Positions 1 through 5,163 of a stretch of DNA of 5,163 nt are shown here, one piece after another. The stretch's first letter is position 1. Every line of letters starts with the position of its first letter. A model generated the notes under the pieces. The model saw only the letters and a list, made by a program, of their open reading frames with translations, ran no database searches and was not told where the DNA came from. A program made the translations under genes and the position numbers. This DNA comes from Rhodospirillaceae bacterium (GTDB taxonomy: Bacteria; Pseudomonadota; Alphaproteobacteria; Rhodospirillales; Magnetovibrionaceae): contig JAOUJU010000139.1 of the NCBI GenBank assembly GCA_029883045.1, positions 1 through 5,163 on the forward strand. Direction: 5' to 3'.

Positions 1-336
1 CTTGTGCAAAACCCTGACATTTTAAAAACCGTTGCAACCGCCGGGGCAAAACGCCCACAGATAGTAATCGGTTTTAGCGCGGAAACAGAAAACCTAGTTG
101 AAAATGCTCGGCGCAAACTTGCGGCCAAGGGCTGTGATTGGATTTTGGCAAATGATGTGGCAACAGGTTCCGCCACGTTTGGCGGTGATGAAAACCAAAT
201 CACCCTAATAAGCAGAAGCGGGATTGATGAATGGCCACGGATGGAAAAACGCACGGTTGCAAAAAAACTGGCTGAACTTATTGCCGAAACTTTACAAAAT
301 AATTTGTCCTTAAGCCGTAGCGGAGATGCAAGCTGA
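1..336 (+). CDS. coaBC: CoaBC, C-terminal part of phosphopantothenate-cysteine ligase domain (5' truncated by window)
   Basis: Bifunctional phosphopantothenoylcysteine decarboxylase/phosphopantothenate-cysteine ligase makes 4'-phosphopantetheine from phosphopantothenate and cysteine in cytoplasmic coenzyme A synthesis. Only the last 111 codons are here; the reading frame is open to base 1, so the GTG at base 4 is probably internal and not the start. Visible ligase-domain signatures are GFSAETE (bases 70-90), an alanine/lysine-rich helix ENARRKLAAKG, then the ANDV stretch and FGGDENQITLI, which are typical of the CoaB half near its C-terminus. The CoaC flavoprotein half and the CTP-binding lysine motif lie upstream, outside the window. 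The stop TGA shares one base with the ATG of dut, which suggests translational coupling. The coaBC-dut neighbourhood is common in proteobacteria, including E. coli. Confidence 0.95.
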   Translation, partial: LVQNPDILKTVATAGAKRPQIVIGFSAETENLVENARRKLAAKGCDWILANDVATGSATFGGDENQITLISRSGIDEWPRMEKRTVAKKLAELIAETLQNNLSLSRSGDAS

Positions 337-806
337 TGGACCAAGACAAAACAATTACAGTCAAAATAAAGCACTTAACGCATGGGGCCGACCTTCCTTT
401 GCCCGAATATGCCACCCAACAAAGCGCTGGGGTCGATTTGTTGGCCGCGGTAACGGAAAAAATAATAATAAAACCCGGTTGCCGCGAATTAATTCCCACT
501 GGGCTTGTTATAGAATTACCCGCTGGCTTTGAAGCCCAAGTGCGACCGCGTTCGGGCCTTGCCATTAAATCAGGCATTACGGTGCTAAACAGCCCCGGAA
601 CAATAGATGCCGATTACCGCGGGGAAATAGCGGTAATACTTATCAATCATTCCACTGAAGATTTCATCGTTACCCGTGGGGCCAGAATAGCCCAAATGGT
701 AATAGCCCCGGTAAGTCACGTTCGCTGGAGCAAATCAGAAGATTTAAGCAAAACCATGCGTGGCGAAAACGGGTTTGGTTCAACCGGAACCCATGGTCAA
801 ACTTAA
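336..806 (+). CDS. dut: Deoxyuridine 5'-triphosphate nucleotidohydrolase (dUTPase)
   Basis: Hydrolyses dUTP to dUMP and pyrophosphate, keeping uracil out of DNA and supplying dUMP for dTMP synthesis. The 156-residue length is normal for the homotrimeric family. All five conserved motifs are present in order: I, AGVDLLA (31-37); II, PRSGLA (71-76); III, GTIDADYRGEI (88-98), with the likely catalytic Asp91 and the uracil-stacking Tyr94; IV, RIAQMVIAPV (117-126); V, RGENGFGSTG (142-151), the flexible C-terminal arm that closes over the nucleotide. The start ATG overlaps the coaBC stop (TGATG), so translation is probably coupled. Nothing suggests loss of function. A strand of 43 noncoding bases separates it from the next gene. 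Confidence 0.97.
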   Translation: MDQDKTITVKIKHLTHGADLPLPEYATQQSAGVDLLAAVTEKIIIKPGCRELIPTGLVIELPAGFEAQVRPRSGLAIKSGITVLNSPGTIDADYRGEIAVILINHSTEDFIVTRGARIAQMVIAPVSHVRWSKSEDLSKTMRGENGFGSTGTHGQT

Positions 807-849
807 ATAAACAAAGCAAGTTATCTTTTAACATTACGAGGCTTTAATC

Positions 850-1305
850 ATGTTACGTCTTTCCAAAAAAATGCTGTTTGCAATCGAAGCGGTGTTAGAT
901 ATTGCCTATCATGCCGGGCCGGAACCGGTACAAAGCCGGGAAATAACCCGCAGGCAAGATATTCCCAGACGCTACCTTGAACAGGCGTTACAACAATTGG
1001 TGCGCGAAAATATTCTTAGCGGGGTACGTGGACCGAAAGGTGGGTACCGCCTAGCGCGTGAACGAAGGCGCATTTCAATTGGCGATATAGTACGAAGTGT
1101 AAAAAAAATGGAAACCACCGATGATCCACTGCGTGATGAAAATGGATCTGATTTGGGTGTAAAGGTGGTGCGCCCTATGTGGCTTGTAATGCAGGCTGAA
1201 ACCATGAAAAATTTAGATAAAATAGATATTGATAGTCTTTGCGGTGAGGCACAAAAAGCCGGCATTGAAAGCGAAGGACGCAAGAATCTAGATTTTACAA
1301 TTTAA
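850..1305 (+). CDS. Rrf2-family transcriptional regulator, probable regulator of cysK
   Basis: A 151-residue dimeric winged-helix DNA-binding protein of the Rrf2 family (IscR, RirA, NsrR, CymR). The helix-turn-helix and wing cover about residues 25-75, with the family hallmark GVRGPKGGYRLAR at 58-70, followed by a dimerisation helix around 108-125. The protein has a single cysteine (Cys131), so the three-cysteine set that binds an iron-sulfur cluster in IscR, RirA and NsrR is missing; in that it resembles CymR, which works without a cluster. Beyond residue 131 runs a polar, probably flexible tail ending DFTI, with isoleucine last. A GAGG ribosome binding site (838-841) lies 8 bases before the ATG. 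cysK follows after 26 bases. The family assignment is clear. Control of cysteine synthesis, and sensing through CysK, are inferences from position, missing cysteines and tail. Confidence 0.93.
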   Translation: MLRLSKKMLFAIEAVLDIAYHAGPEPVQSREITRRQDIPRRYLEQALQQLVRENILSGVRGPKGGYRLARERRRISIGDIVRSVKKMETTDDPLRDENGSDLGVKVVRPMWLVMQAETMKNLDKIDIDSLCGEAQKAGIESEGRKNLDFTI

Positions 1306-1316
1306 AAAAATAATCT

Positions 1317-1324
1317 GAGGGGAG
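1317..1324 (+). promoter_or_regulatory. Strong ribosome binding site of cysK
   Basis: GAGGGGAG ends 7 bases before the cysK ATG and closely matches the anti-Shine-Dalgarno sequence. It is the strongest such site in the window and sits in the 26-base gap after the Rrf2 gene. This suggests cysK is translated at a higher rate than its cotranscribed neighbours, as expected for an abundant biosynthetic enzyme. Confidence 0.75.
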
Positions 1325-1331
1325 TTTCACA

Positions 1332-2300
1332 ATGAGCGGCACCAACAAAACACAATTCCGTGGACGTATTTACAACAACATAATTGAAACAGTTGGTGCC
1401 ACGCCGCTTGTTCGGTTGGAAAAAATTGCAAAAGCAAATAACTGCAAAGCAGAAATTTTAGGTAAGTGTGAATTTTTTAACCCGCTGGGATCGGTAAAAG
1501 ACCGTATCGGCTTGGCGATGATTGAAGCTGCAGAAAAAAGCGGTGCCATAAAACCTGGTGACACGCTGGTTGAACCCACATCGGGCAATACCGGTATTGC
1601 GCTGGCATTTGTGGCCGCGGCCAAAGGATACAAACTAGCCCTGACCATGCCCGAAAGCATGTCAATTGAACGTCGCAAGATGCTTGCTTTTCTTGGGGCC
1701 GAACTGGTTCTTACCCCGGCTGCAAGCGGGATGAAAGGCGCCATTGAAAAAGCGGGCGAATTAGTAAAAGAAAAAGGTTGGGTGATGCTGCAGCAATTTG
1801 AAAACCCAGCTAACCCTGAAATTCATCGCCTAACCACCGCAGAAGAAATATGGGCAGATACCAACGGCAAGGTAGACGTATTTGTGTCCGGCGTTGGCAC
1901 CGGCGGCACCATAACCGGCGTCGGCCAAGTTTTAAAAGAACGCAACCCATCTGTAAAAATTGTTGCGGTTGAACCCGAAGACAGCCCAGTTCTTTCTGGC
2001 GGTGTACCCGGCCCCCATAAAATACAAGGTATCGGTGCGGGCTTTGTTCCAAAAATATTAGATACCGGCTTAATTGACGAGGTCATTCAAATTGGCAACG
2101 AAACAGCCTTTGCTTATTCACGCCAAGTAGCGGCAATTGAAGGTCTGCCCGTTGGCATATCATCAGGCGCGGCTATTGCTGCTTCGGTTGAATTGGCGTC
2201 ACGCGACGATATGGCAGGCAAAACCATTGTTGCCATATTGCCGTCATTTGCTGAGCGCTACCTTTCAACCGCACTGTTTGAAAACCTTGGGGTTGATTAA
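1332..2300 (+). CDS. cysK: Cysteine synthase A (O-acetylserine sulfhydrylase)
   Basis: Pyridoxal-phosphate enzyme that makes L-cysteine from O-acetyl-L-serine and sulfide in the cytoplasm. At 322 residues it matches the CysK length. Visible motifs: LGSVKDR with the PLP-binding Lys56 (52-58); EPTSGNTG (81-88), the substrate and carboxylate loop; MPESMSIERRKML (106-118); GTGGT (189-193), the phosphate-binding loop; KIQGIGAGF (230-238); and GISSGAA (275-281), carrying the serine that contacts the pyridine nitrogen. The ending, ILPSFAERYLST, is typical of CysK. CysM and cystathionine beta-synthase are less likely given the length and these motifs, but substrate choice (sulfide, thiosulfate or a thiocarboxylated carrier) cannot be read from sequence. 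It follows the Rrf2 gene directly and precedes a MoeB/ThiF gene by 43 bases, forming a sulfur-themed run. Confidence 0.96.
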   Translation: MSGTNKTQFRGRIYNNIIETVGATPLVRLEKIAKANNCKAEILGKCEFFNPLGSVKDRIGLAMIEAAEKSGAIKPGDTLVEPTSGNTGIALAFVAAAKGYKLALTMPESMSIERRKMLAFLGAELVLTPAASGMKGAIEKAGELVKEKGWVMLQQFENPANPEIHRLTTAEEIWADTNGKVDVFVSGVGTGGTITGVGQVLKERNPSVKIVAVEPEDSPVLSGGVPGPHKIQGIGAGFVPKILDTGLIDEVIQIGNETAFAYSRQVAAIEGLPVGISSGAAIAASVELASRDDMAGKTIVAILPSFAERYLSTALFENLGVD

Positions 2301-2343
2301 CAAGGCCAAACATAAAGCCTATTGCAACCCAGCGGGATGGTAA

Positions 2344-3168
2344 ATGGATTTCACCGACGAACAGGTTGAGCGTTATGCCCGCCATATTTTACTGCCACAA
2401 GTTGGCGGGGCGGGACAGCAAAAATTATTACAAGCCAAGGTTCTGGTGGTGGGTGCTGGCGGGCTAGGCTCGCCCTTGATGCTTTATTTAGCAGCCGCAG
2501 GTGTCGGAACAATTGGTATCATTGATGACGATGTTGTGGAGCTATCTAATCTGCAACGCCAGATTGCCCACAAAACCAGTTCCATCGGACACGCAAAAAT
2601 AAAAAGTGCCGCCAGTGCAATTGGCGATGTAAACCCAGACATAAATGTTATTCAACACAACGCACGAATAAATGTTGAAAATGTTATGGACGTTATTGCT
2701 GGTTACGACATAATTGCCGATGGTTCTGATAATTTTCCGACCCGTTTTTTGCTTAACGATGCGTGTTACTTTGCTAAAAAAATTCTGGTTTCGGGCGCTA
2801 TACTACGGTTTGACGGTCAGGTCGCAACTTTTAAAAATTATTCAGGCACCATGGATGATAATAAAAACGCAAATTGTTATCGCTGCATATTTCCTAGCCC
2901 CCCGCCACCGGGCGAAGTCCCATCCTGCGCCGAGGCCGGGGTATTGGGCGCACTGTGTGGCACCATTGGTTCATTGCAAGCAACAGAAGTGTTAAAAGAA
3001 ATATTGGGTATTGGCCAAAGTATGTCTGGGCACCTTTTGGTTTACGACGCACTGAGCACTACCTTTCGCAATATCACGGTCAAACGCGACCCTGCTTGCC
3101 CGTTATGCGGCGACACGCCAAGCATTCACGACCTTTCCATTCATTCGATACATTCAAGTGACGGTTAG
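2344..3168 (+). CDS. moeB: MoeB/ThiF/HesA-family adenylyltransferase (E1-like sulfur-carrier activator)
   Basis: Members adenylate the C-terminal Gly-Gly of ubiquitin-like sulfur carriers (MoaD for molybdopterin, ThiS for thiamine) so that they can receive sulfur. The 274 residues show the Rossmann nucleotide loop GAGGLG (37-42), the acidic strand end DDD (61-63), NLQRQ with the arginine finger Arg72, Lys86, DGSDNF with catalytic Asp129, the likely catalytic Cys195 in PSCAEAGVLG, and two zinc-binding pairs, CYRC (178-181) and CPLC (252-255). There is no C-terminal rhodanese domain, unlike MoeZ/MOCS3, so sulfur must come from another protein. An in-frame TAA sits immediately before the ATG, fixing the start; the ribosome binding site is poor. 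The tail carries three SIH tripeptides. No carrier protein is encoded in the window, so MoeB, ThiF and other carrier roles cannot be separated; the symbol is tentative. Confidence 0.88.
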   Translation: MDFTDEQVERYARHILLPQVGGAGQQKLLQAKVLVVGAGGLGSPLMLYLAAAGVGTIGIIDDDVVELSNLQRQIAHKTSSIGHAKIKSAASAIGDVNPDINVIQHNARINVENVMDVIAGYDIIADGSDNFPTRFLLNDACYFAKKILVSGAILRFDGQVATFKNYSGTMDDNKNANCYRCIFPSPPPPGEVPSCAEAGVLGALCGTIGSLQATEVLKEILGIGQSMSGHLLVYDALSTTFRNITVKRDPACPLCGDTPSIHDLSIHSIHSSDG

Positions 3169-3173
3169 GACAA

Positions 3174-3614
3174 ATGAACAGCACCCCTAAAACAGATGAC
3201 CTTGAAAAACTTTCGCTGATTGTTCATTCGGCCGATGTTAGCAAAATACACTACGCCTTAGTCATGGCGGCGGGAGCCGCTGCCATGGGCAAACCGGTGA
3301 CGCTTTTTTTCACCATGGGTGCATCTAAGGTTTTAGCAAAAGCCGATCCATTGGCCTGGCACAATATGCCAGCCGAAGGTTATGCCAACGGTTTACAAAT
3401 GGATAATTCATTTAAACAACGCGGCGTTGCCGATTTTGAAACATTGTTTCAGGCATGTATCGAACTTAAGGTGTGTTTTATGGTTTGCGAAATGGGTTTG
3501 ATAGCGGTTGAAATTGAAAAATCTAACTTGCGCGATGATGCAAACATAGAAATAACCGGGGTGGTTACATTTTTGCACGATGCTTCAAAGGATGGATCAA
3601 TAATATTTATTTAA
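3174..3614 (+). CDS. DsrE/DsrF-like family protein, possible sulfur-transfer partner
   Basis: A 146-residue protein resembling the DsrE/YchN-like fold, some of whose members carry persulfide sulfur on a conserved cysteine (TusD, DsrE). The N-terminal strand LSLIVHSAD (13-21) leads into an alanine-rich helix and the strand PVTLFFTMGA (41-50), the usual family opening. The second half has an ACIELKV...VCEMGL segment with cysteines at 95, 101 and 105; Cys105 in CEMGL is the best candidate for a functional thiol. No signal peptide or clear membrane segment is seen, so it is probably cytoplasmic. It begins 5 bases after the moeB-like stop; an in-frame TGA 15 bases upstream of the ATG limits the start. 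Adjacency to an E1-like enzyme and cysK fits a sulfur relay, but the partner and reaction are unknown. Confidence 0.8.
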   Translation: MNSTPKTDDLEKLSLIVHSADVSKIHYALVMAAGAAAMGKPVTLFFTMGASKVLAKADPLAWHNMPAEGYANGLQMDNSFKQRGVADFETLFQACIELKVCFMVCEMGLIAVEIEKSNLRDDANIEITGVVTFLHDASKDGSIIFI

Positions 3615-3623
3615 ATAGATTTA

Positions 3624-4607
3624 TTAAAGATCGCCCAACACCCGATCCGGTGGGGTGTGGCCATCAATAAATGTTTTGATGCAGATTATTACCTTGCCCC
3701 CCATATCAGCGCGCCCTTCTATGGTGGCAGAGCCCATATGCGGAAGCAAAGTTGCATTATCAAGCTCTAAAAATTTAGGGTTAATGTCAGGTTCATTTTC
3801 AAAAACGTCTAACCCAGCACCACCCAATTCGCCATCTTTCAACATTTGTATTAGTGCCTTTTCGTCAATCATTTCACCGCGCGCAGTATTAACGATGTAG
3901 GCGTGTTTTTGCAGTAGCTTAAGCCGGCGTGCCGAAAGCAAATGATACGTTGCCGGCGTGTGTGGACAGTTAATTGAAATTATGTCCATGCGGGCCAACA
4001 TCTGATCAAGGCTTTCCCAATATGTTGCCTCAAGCTCTTTTTCTACATCCGCATGTACACGATTGCGATTGTGATAATGAATAGAAAGACCAAACCCTTT
4101 GGCCCGTTTTGCCACCGCTCGGCCAATGCGCCCCATGCCAATAATGCCCAAACGTTTACCGTGAATGCGGTGGCCTAACATCCATGTTGGGGTCCAGCCT
4201 TTCCATTTTCCTTGGCGCAGCACTTTTTCCCCCGCAACTAATCTGCGCGGCACAGAAAGAATAAGTGCCATGGTCATATCGGCGGTATCTTCGGTCAGGA
4301 CATCAGGGGTATTGGTAACGACAATTTTTTTCTTGCGTGCGGCATTTAGGTCTATGTGGTCTACCCCGGCACCGTAATTTGCAATCATTTTGAAATTTTT
4401 TCCAGCCGCAGTTATTACATTGGCGCTTATTTCATCGGTTACCGTGGGAACCAAAATATCGCAATTTTTTACGGCCTTTATCAGTGCGGCCTCGCTCATA
4501 GGTTCATCGTTTAGGTTTAATTCCACATCAAACAGTTCCATCATTCGTGTTTCCACGCTGTCTGGAAGTTTTCTGGTAACTACCACTTTTGGTTTTTTGT
4601 CTGTCAT
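3624..4607 (-). CDS. gyaR: D-2-hydroxyacid dehydrogenase, glyoxylate/hydroxypyruvate reductase (D-glycerate dehydrogenase) type
   Basis: Cytoplasmic NAD(P)H-dependent reductase expected to interconvert glyoxylate and glycolate or hydroxypyruvate and D-glycerate. The 327 residues are typical of the family. The substrate domain contains NYGAGVDHID (77-86) and the NTPDVLTEDTAD segment (99-110). The cofactor domain has GMGRIG (157-162). The catalytic triad is visible as Arg243 in NTARGE, Glu272 in NEPD and His290 in PHMGSAT. After the second Rossmann strand the sequence reads HNRNRV (179-184), with arginines where NAD-specific enzymes usually have an acidic residue, so NADP(H) is favoured. The gene converges with the DsrE-like gene, 9 bases apart. 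Its ribosome binding site is weak (AAAGA) and no convincing promoter was found. Other D-hydroxyacid substrates remain possible; the triad and overall pattern fit the GyaR group best. Confidence 0.9.
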   Translation of the reverse strand: MTDKKPKVVVTRKLPDSVETRMMELFDVELNLNDEPMSEAALIKAVKNCDILVPTVTDEISANVITAAGKNFKMIANYGAGVDHIDLNAARKKKIVVTNTPDVLTEDTADMTMALILSVPRRLVAGEKVLRQGKWKGWTPTWMLGHRIHGKRLGIIGMGRIGRAVAKRAKGFGLSIHYHNRNRVHADVEKELEATYWESLDQMLARMDIISINCPHTPATYHLLSARRLKLLQKHAYIVNTARGEMIDEKALIQMLKDGELGGAGLDVFENEPDINPKFLELDNATLLPHMGSATIEGRADMGGKVIICIKTFIDGHTPPDRVLGDL

Positions 4608-4643
4608 ATATTTGGTCTTTATTTTAATTATTTATGTCTTTCG

Positions 4644-4667
4644 TTAGCATAGTTCAGCCTTAGCATA
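4644..4667. repeat. Direct repeat TTAGCATA x2, 16-base period, upstream of gyaR
   Basis: Two exact copies of TTAGCATA (4644-4651 and 4660-4667) are separated by 8 bases, 36 to 60 bases before the dehydrogenase start. Read on the minus strand each contains TATGCT, which resembles a -10 element, so they could be tandem -10-like hexamers or a regulator site. An 8-base exact repeat in AT-rich DNA can arise by chance. Confidence 0.35.
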
Positions 4668-4791
4668 AACATATAAGGAAAAACCAAGCGAACATTGGCT
4701 ATGATTAATATAGCAGGCTTTTTAATAGTTTTTTTAAGCCCCATGGGTGATTTTTAACGTTATTGGGGTATGTTTATAACCATAACCCTGC

Positions 4792-4821
4792 TTGACCGTT
4801 TATGCATTCAAAGTGCCTAAT
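4792..4821 (+). promoter_or_regulatory. Candidate promoter for the SH3-like gene
   Basis: TTGACC (4792-4797) matches the -35 consensus in five of six positions, and CCTAAT (4816-4821) follows after 18 bases as a -10 with four of six matches. Transcription would start near 4828, giving a leader of roughly 100 bases. An alternative is TTGTTG (4852-4857) with TTAAAT (4875-4880) at a 17-base spacing, preceded by an extended -10 TG. Sequence alone does not decide between them. Confidence 0.35.
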
Positions 4822-4933
4822 AAATGGAGCAAATCGTCCGATTCGCATCTTTTGTTGATGGGGTGCATTTGTGTTTAAATAACTGCTTTAAGCTGGGCCA
4901 ATGCTTAATAGCTTCTGGGTAAAGGTAAAATAA

Positions 4934-5163
4934 ATGACGCGATTGCAGCCAATAAACGCAAGGATTAATCCAATATTTTTTTTAAAACACACTTTTGGTT
5001 TTTTGCTGGCTGTTTGCATCTTTACACATACCACCGCTACCCGCGCCCAAACCCCACAACAAGACGGCGCATCACAACCACAGGCCAAAAGCGCATCGGG
5101 GCTGCCTTTGCCACGATTTGTTTCCATATCCGGCCATGAGGTCAACCTGCGCACCGGACCGGG
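4934..5163 (+). CDS. Secreted SH3-like domain protein (3' truncated by window)
   Basis: The first 76 codons of a gene that runs off the window end. Residues 1-38 look like a Sec signal peptide: a basic start (MTRLQPINAR), the hydrophobic stretch FGFLLAVCIF (21-30), and a likely cleavage site after TRA (36-38), giving a periplasmic protein. A polar Gln/Ala/Ser linker follows (39-56), then LPLPRFVSISGHEVNLRTGPG, the opening of a bacterial SH3-like domain; VNLRTGPG is the hallmark of such domains in alphaproteobacterial envelope proteins, which may bind peptidoglycan. An in-frame TAA lies immediately before the ATG, fixing the start, and AAAGG (4921-4925) sits 8 bases upstream as a ribosome binding site. 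It is divergent from gyaR. The exact role is unknown. Confidence 0.85.
   Translation, partial: MTRLQPINARINPIFFLKHTFGFLLAVCIFTHTTATRAQTPQQDGASQPQAKSASGLPLPRFVSISGHEVNLRTGP

Larger units (their letters stand above)
4608..4933. other. Divergent intergenic region, AT-rich, with short repeats and no convincing gene
   Basis: These 326 bases separate the minus-strand dehydrogenase from the plus-strand SH3-like gene, so they should hold both promoters. Short symmetrical elements seen are TTAGCATA twice (4644-4651, 4660-4667), CCAA/TTGG arms (4684-4698), GCTAT/ATAGC arms (4698-4714), the palindrome CCCATGGG (4740-4747) and an imperfect GGGTATG/CATAACCC hairpin (4766-4788). Two short ORFs exist (18 and 32 codons), neither with a good ribosome binding site. 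No tRNA, riboswitch core or clear intrinsic terminator was recognised. Confidence 0.7.

Noticed and set aside
4..6. GTG near the window start as the initiation codon of the first gene
   Set aside because: The frame is open to base 1 and the product is clearly only the C-terminal part of CoaBC, so the codon is internal.
800..830. AACTT/AAGTT arms after dut followed by a few T residues
   Set aside because: Five AT-rich pairs with a 13-base loop are too weak for an intrinsic terminator, and the short distance to the next gene favours read-through.
4698..4735. GCTAT/ATAGC hairpin followed by T-rich sequence, terminator-like on the plus strand
   Set aside because: The stem is only 5 AT-rich pairs, the T-run is interrupted, and there is no plus-strand gene within a kilobase upstream to terminate.
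4701..4757. 18-codon hydrophobic ORF (MINIAGFLIVFLSPMGDF), reminiscent of tiny membrane peptides
   Set aside because: The nearest purine-rich stretch (AAGGA, 4675-4679) is about 21 bases upstream, too far for a ribosome binding site, and T-rich DNA yields hydrophobic codons by default.
4824..4922. 32-codon plus-strand ORF just before the SH3-like gene, beginning MEQIVRF
   Set aside because: No good ribosome binding site, no recognisable motif, and it overlaps the candidate alternative promoter and the leader. An ORF of this size is expected by chance. A conserved upstream peptide is possible only if relatives keep it.
5000..5030. Possible lipoprotein signal around Cys28 of the SH3-like protein (LAVC)
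   Set aside because: Valine at -1 does not fit the lipobox, and the cysteine lies inside the hydrophobic core with more hydrophobic residues after it; a TRA-type signal peptidase I site further on fits better.
4888..5154. Long minus-strand open frame opposite the SH3-like gene
   Set aside because: It is the antisense shadow of a well-supported plus-strand gene with signal peptide, ribosome binding site and domain start; its product shows no recognisable motif.

Overview
This window looks like ordinary chromosomal DNA from an alphaproteobacterium, probably a Rhodospirillales-like lineage with unusually modest GC. This is judged from protein resemblance and gene order, not from a database search. 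It carries six complete genes and two cut by the window edges. There is no sign of phage, transposon, CRISPR, tRNA or rRNA.

Left block, plus strand: the 3' end of coaBC (coenzyme A synthesis) overlaps by one base the start of dut (dUTPase). After 43 bases comes an Rrf2-family regulator, then cysK (O-acetylserine sulfhydrylase) behind a strong ribosome binding site, then a MoeB/ThiF/HesA-type adenylyltransferase, then a small DsrE-family protein. Gaps are short (43, 26, 43 and 5 bases), so co-transcription is plausible. From the regulator onward the theme is sulfur: cysteine is made by CysK, an E1-like enzyme of the kind that activates sulfur carrier proteins follows, and a cysteine-containing DsrE-like protein ends the run.

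Right block: a D-2-hydroxyacid dehydrogenase of the glyoxylate reductase/D-glycerate dehydrogenase type lies on the minus strand and converges tail to tail with the DsrE-like gene, 9 bases apart. A 326-base AT-rich intergenic region with several short repeats and possible promoter elements separates it from a divergent gene for a secreted SH3-like protein, of which only the signal peptide and the first part of the domain are present.

The observation most worth following concerns the Rrf2 regulator directly upstream of cysK. It has one cysteine, so it lacks the three-cysteine iron-sulfur cluster set of IscR/RirA-type members, and it ends in a tail whose last residues are Asp-Phe-Thr-Ile. A C-terminal isoleucine is the hallmark by which serine acetyltransferase (CysE) and CdiA toxin tails enter the CysK active site. 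Together with the Firmicutes precedent of the Rrf2 regulator CymR working with CysK, this suggests that the regulator may sense cysteine-pathway status by docking its own tail into the neighbouring enzyme. This is a hypothesis from sequence.
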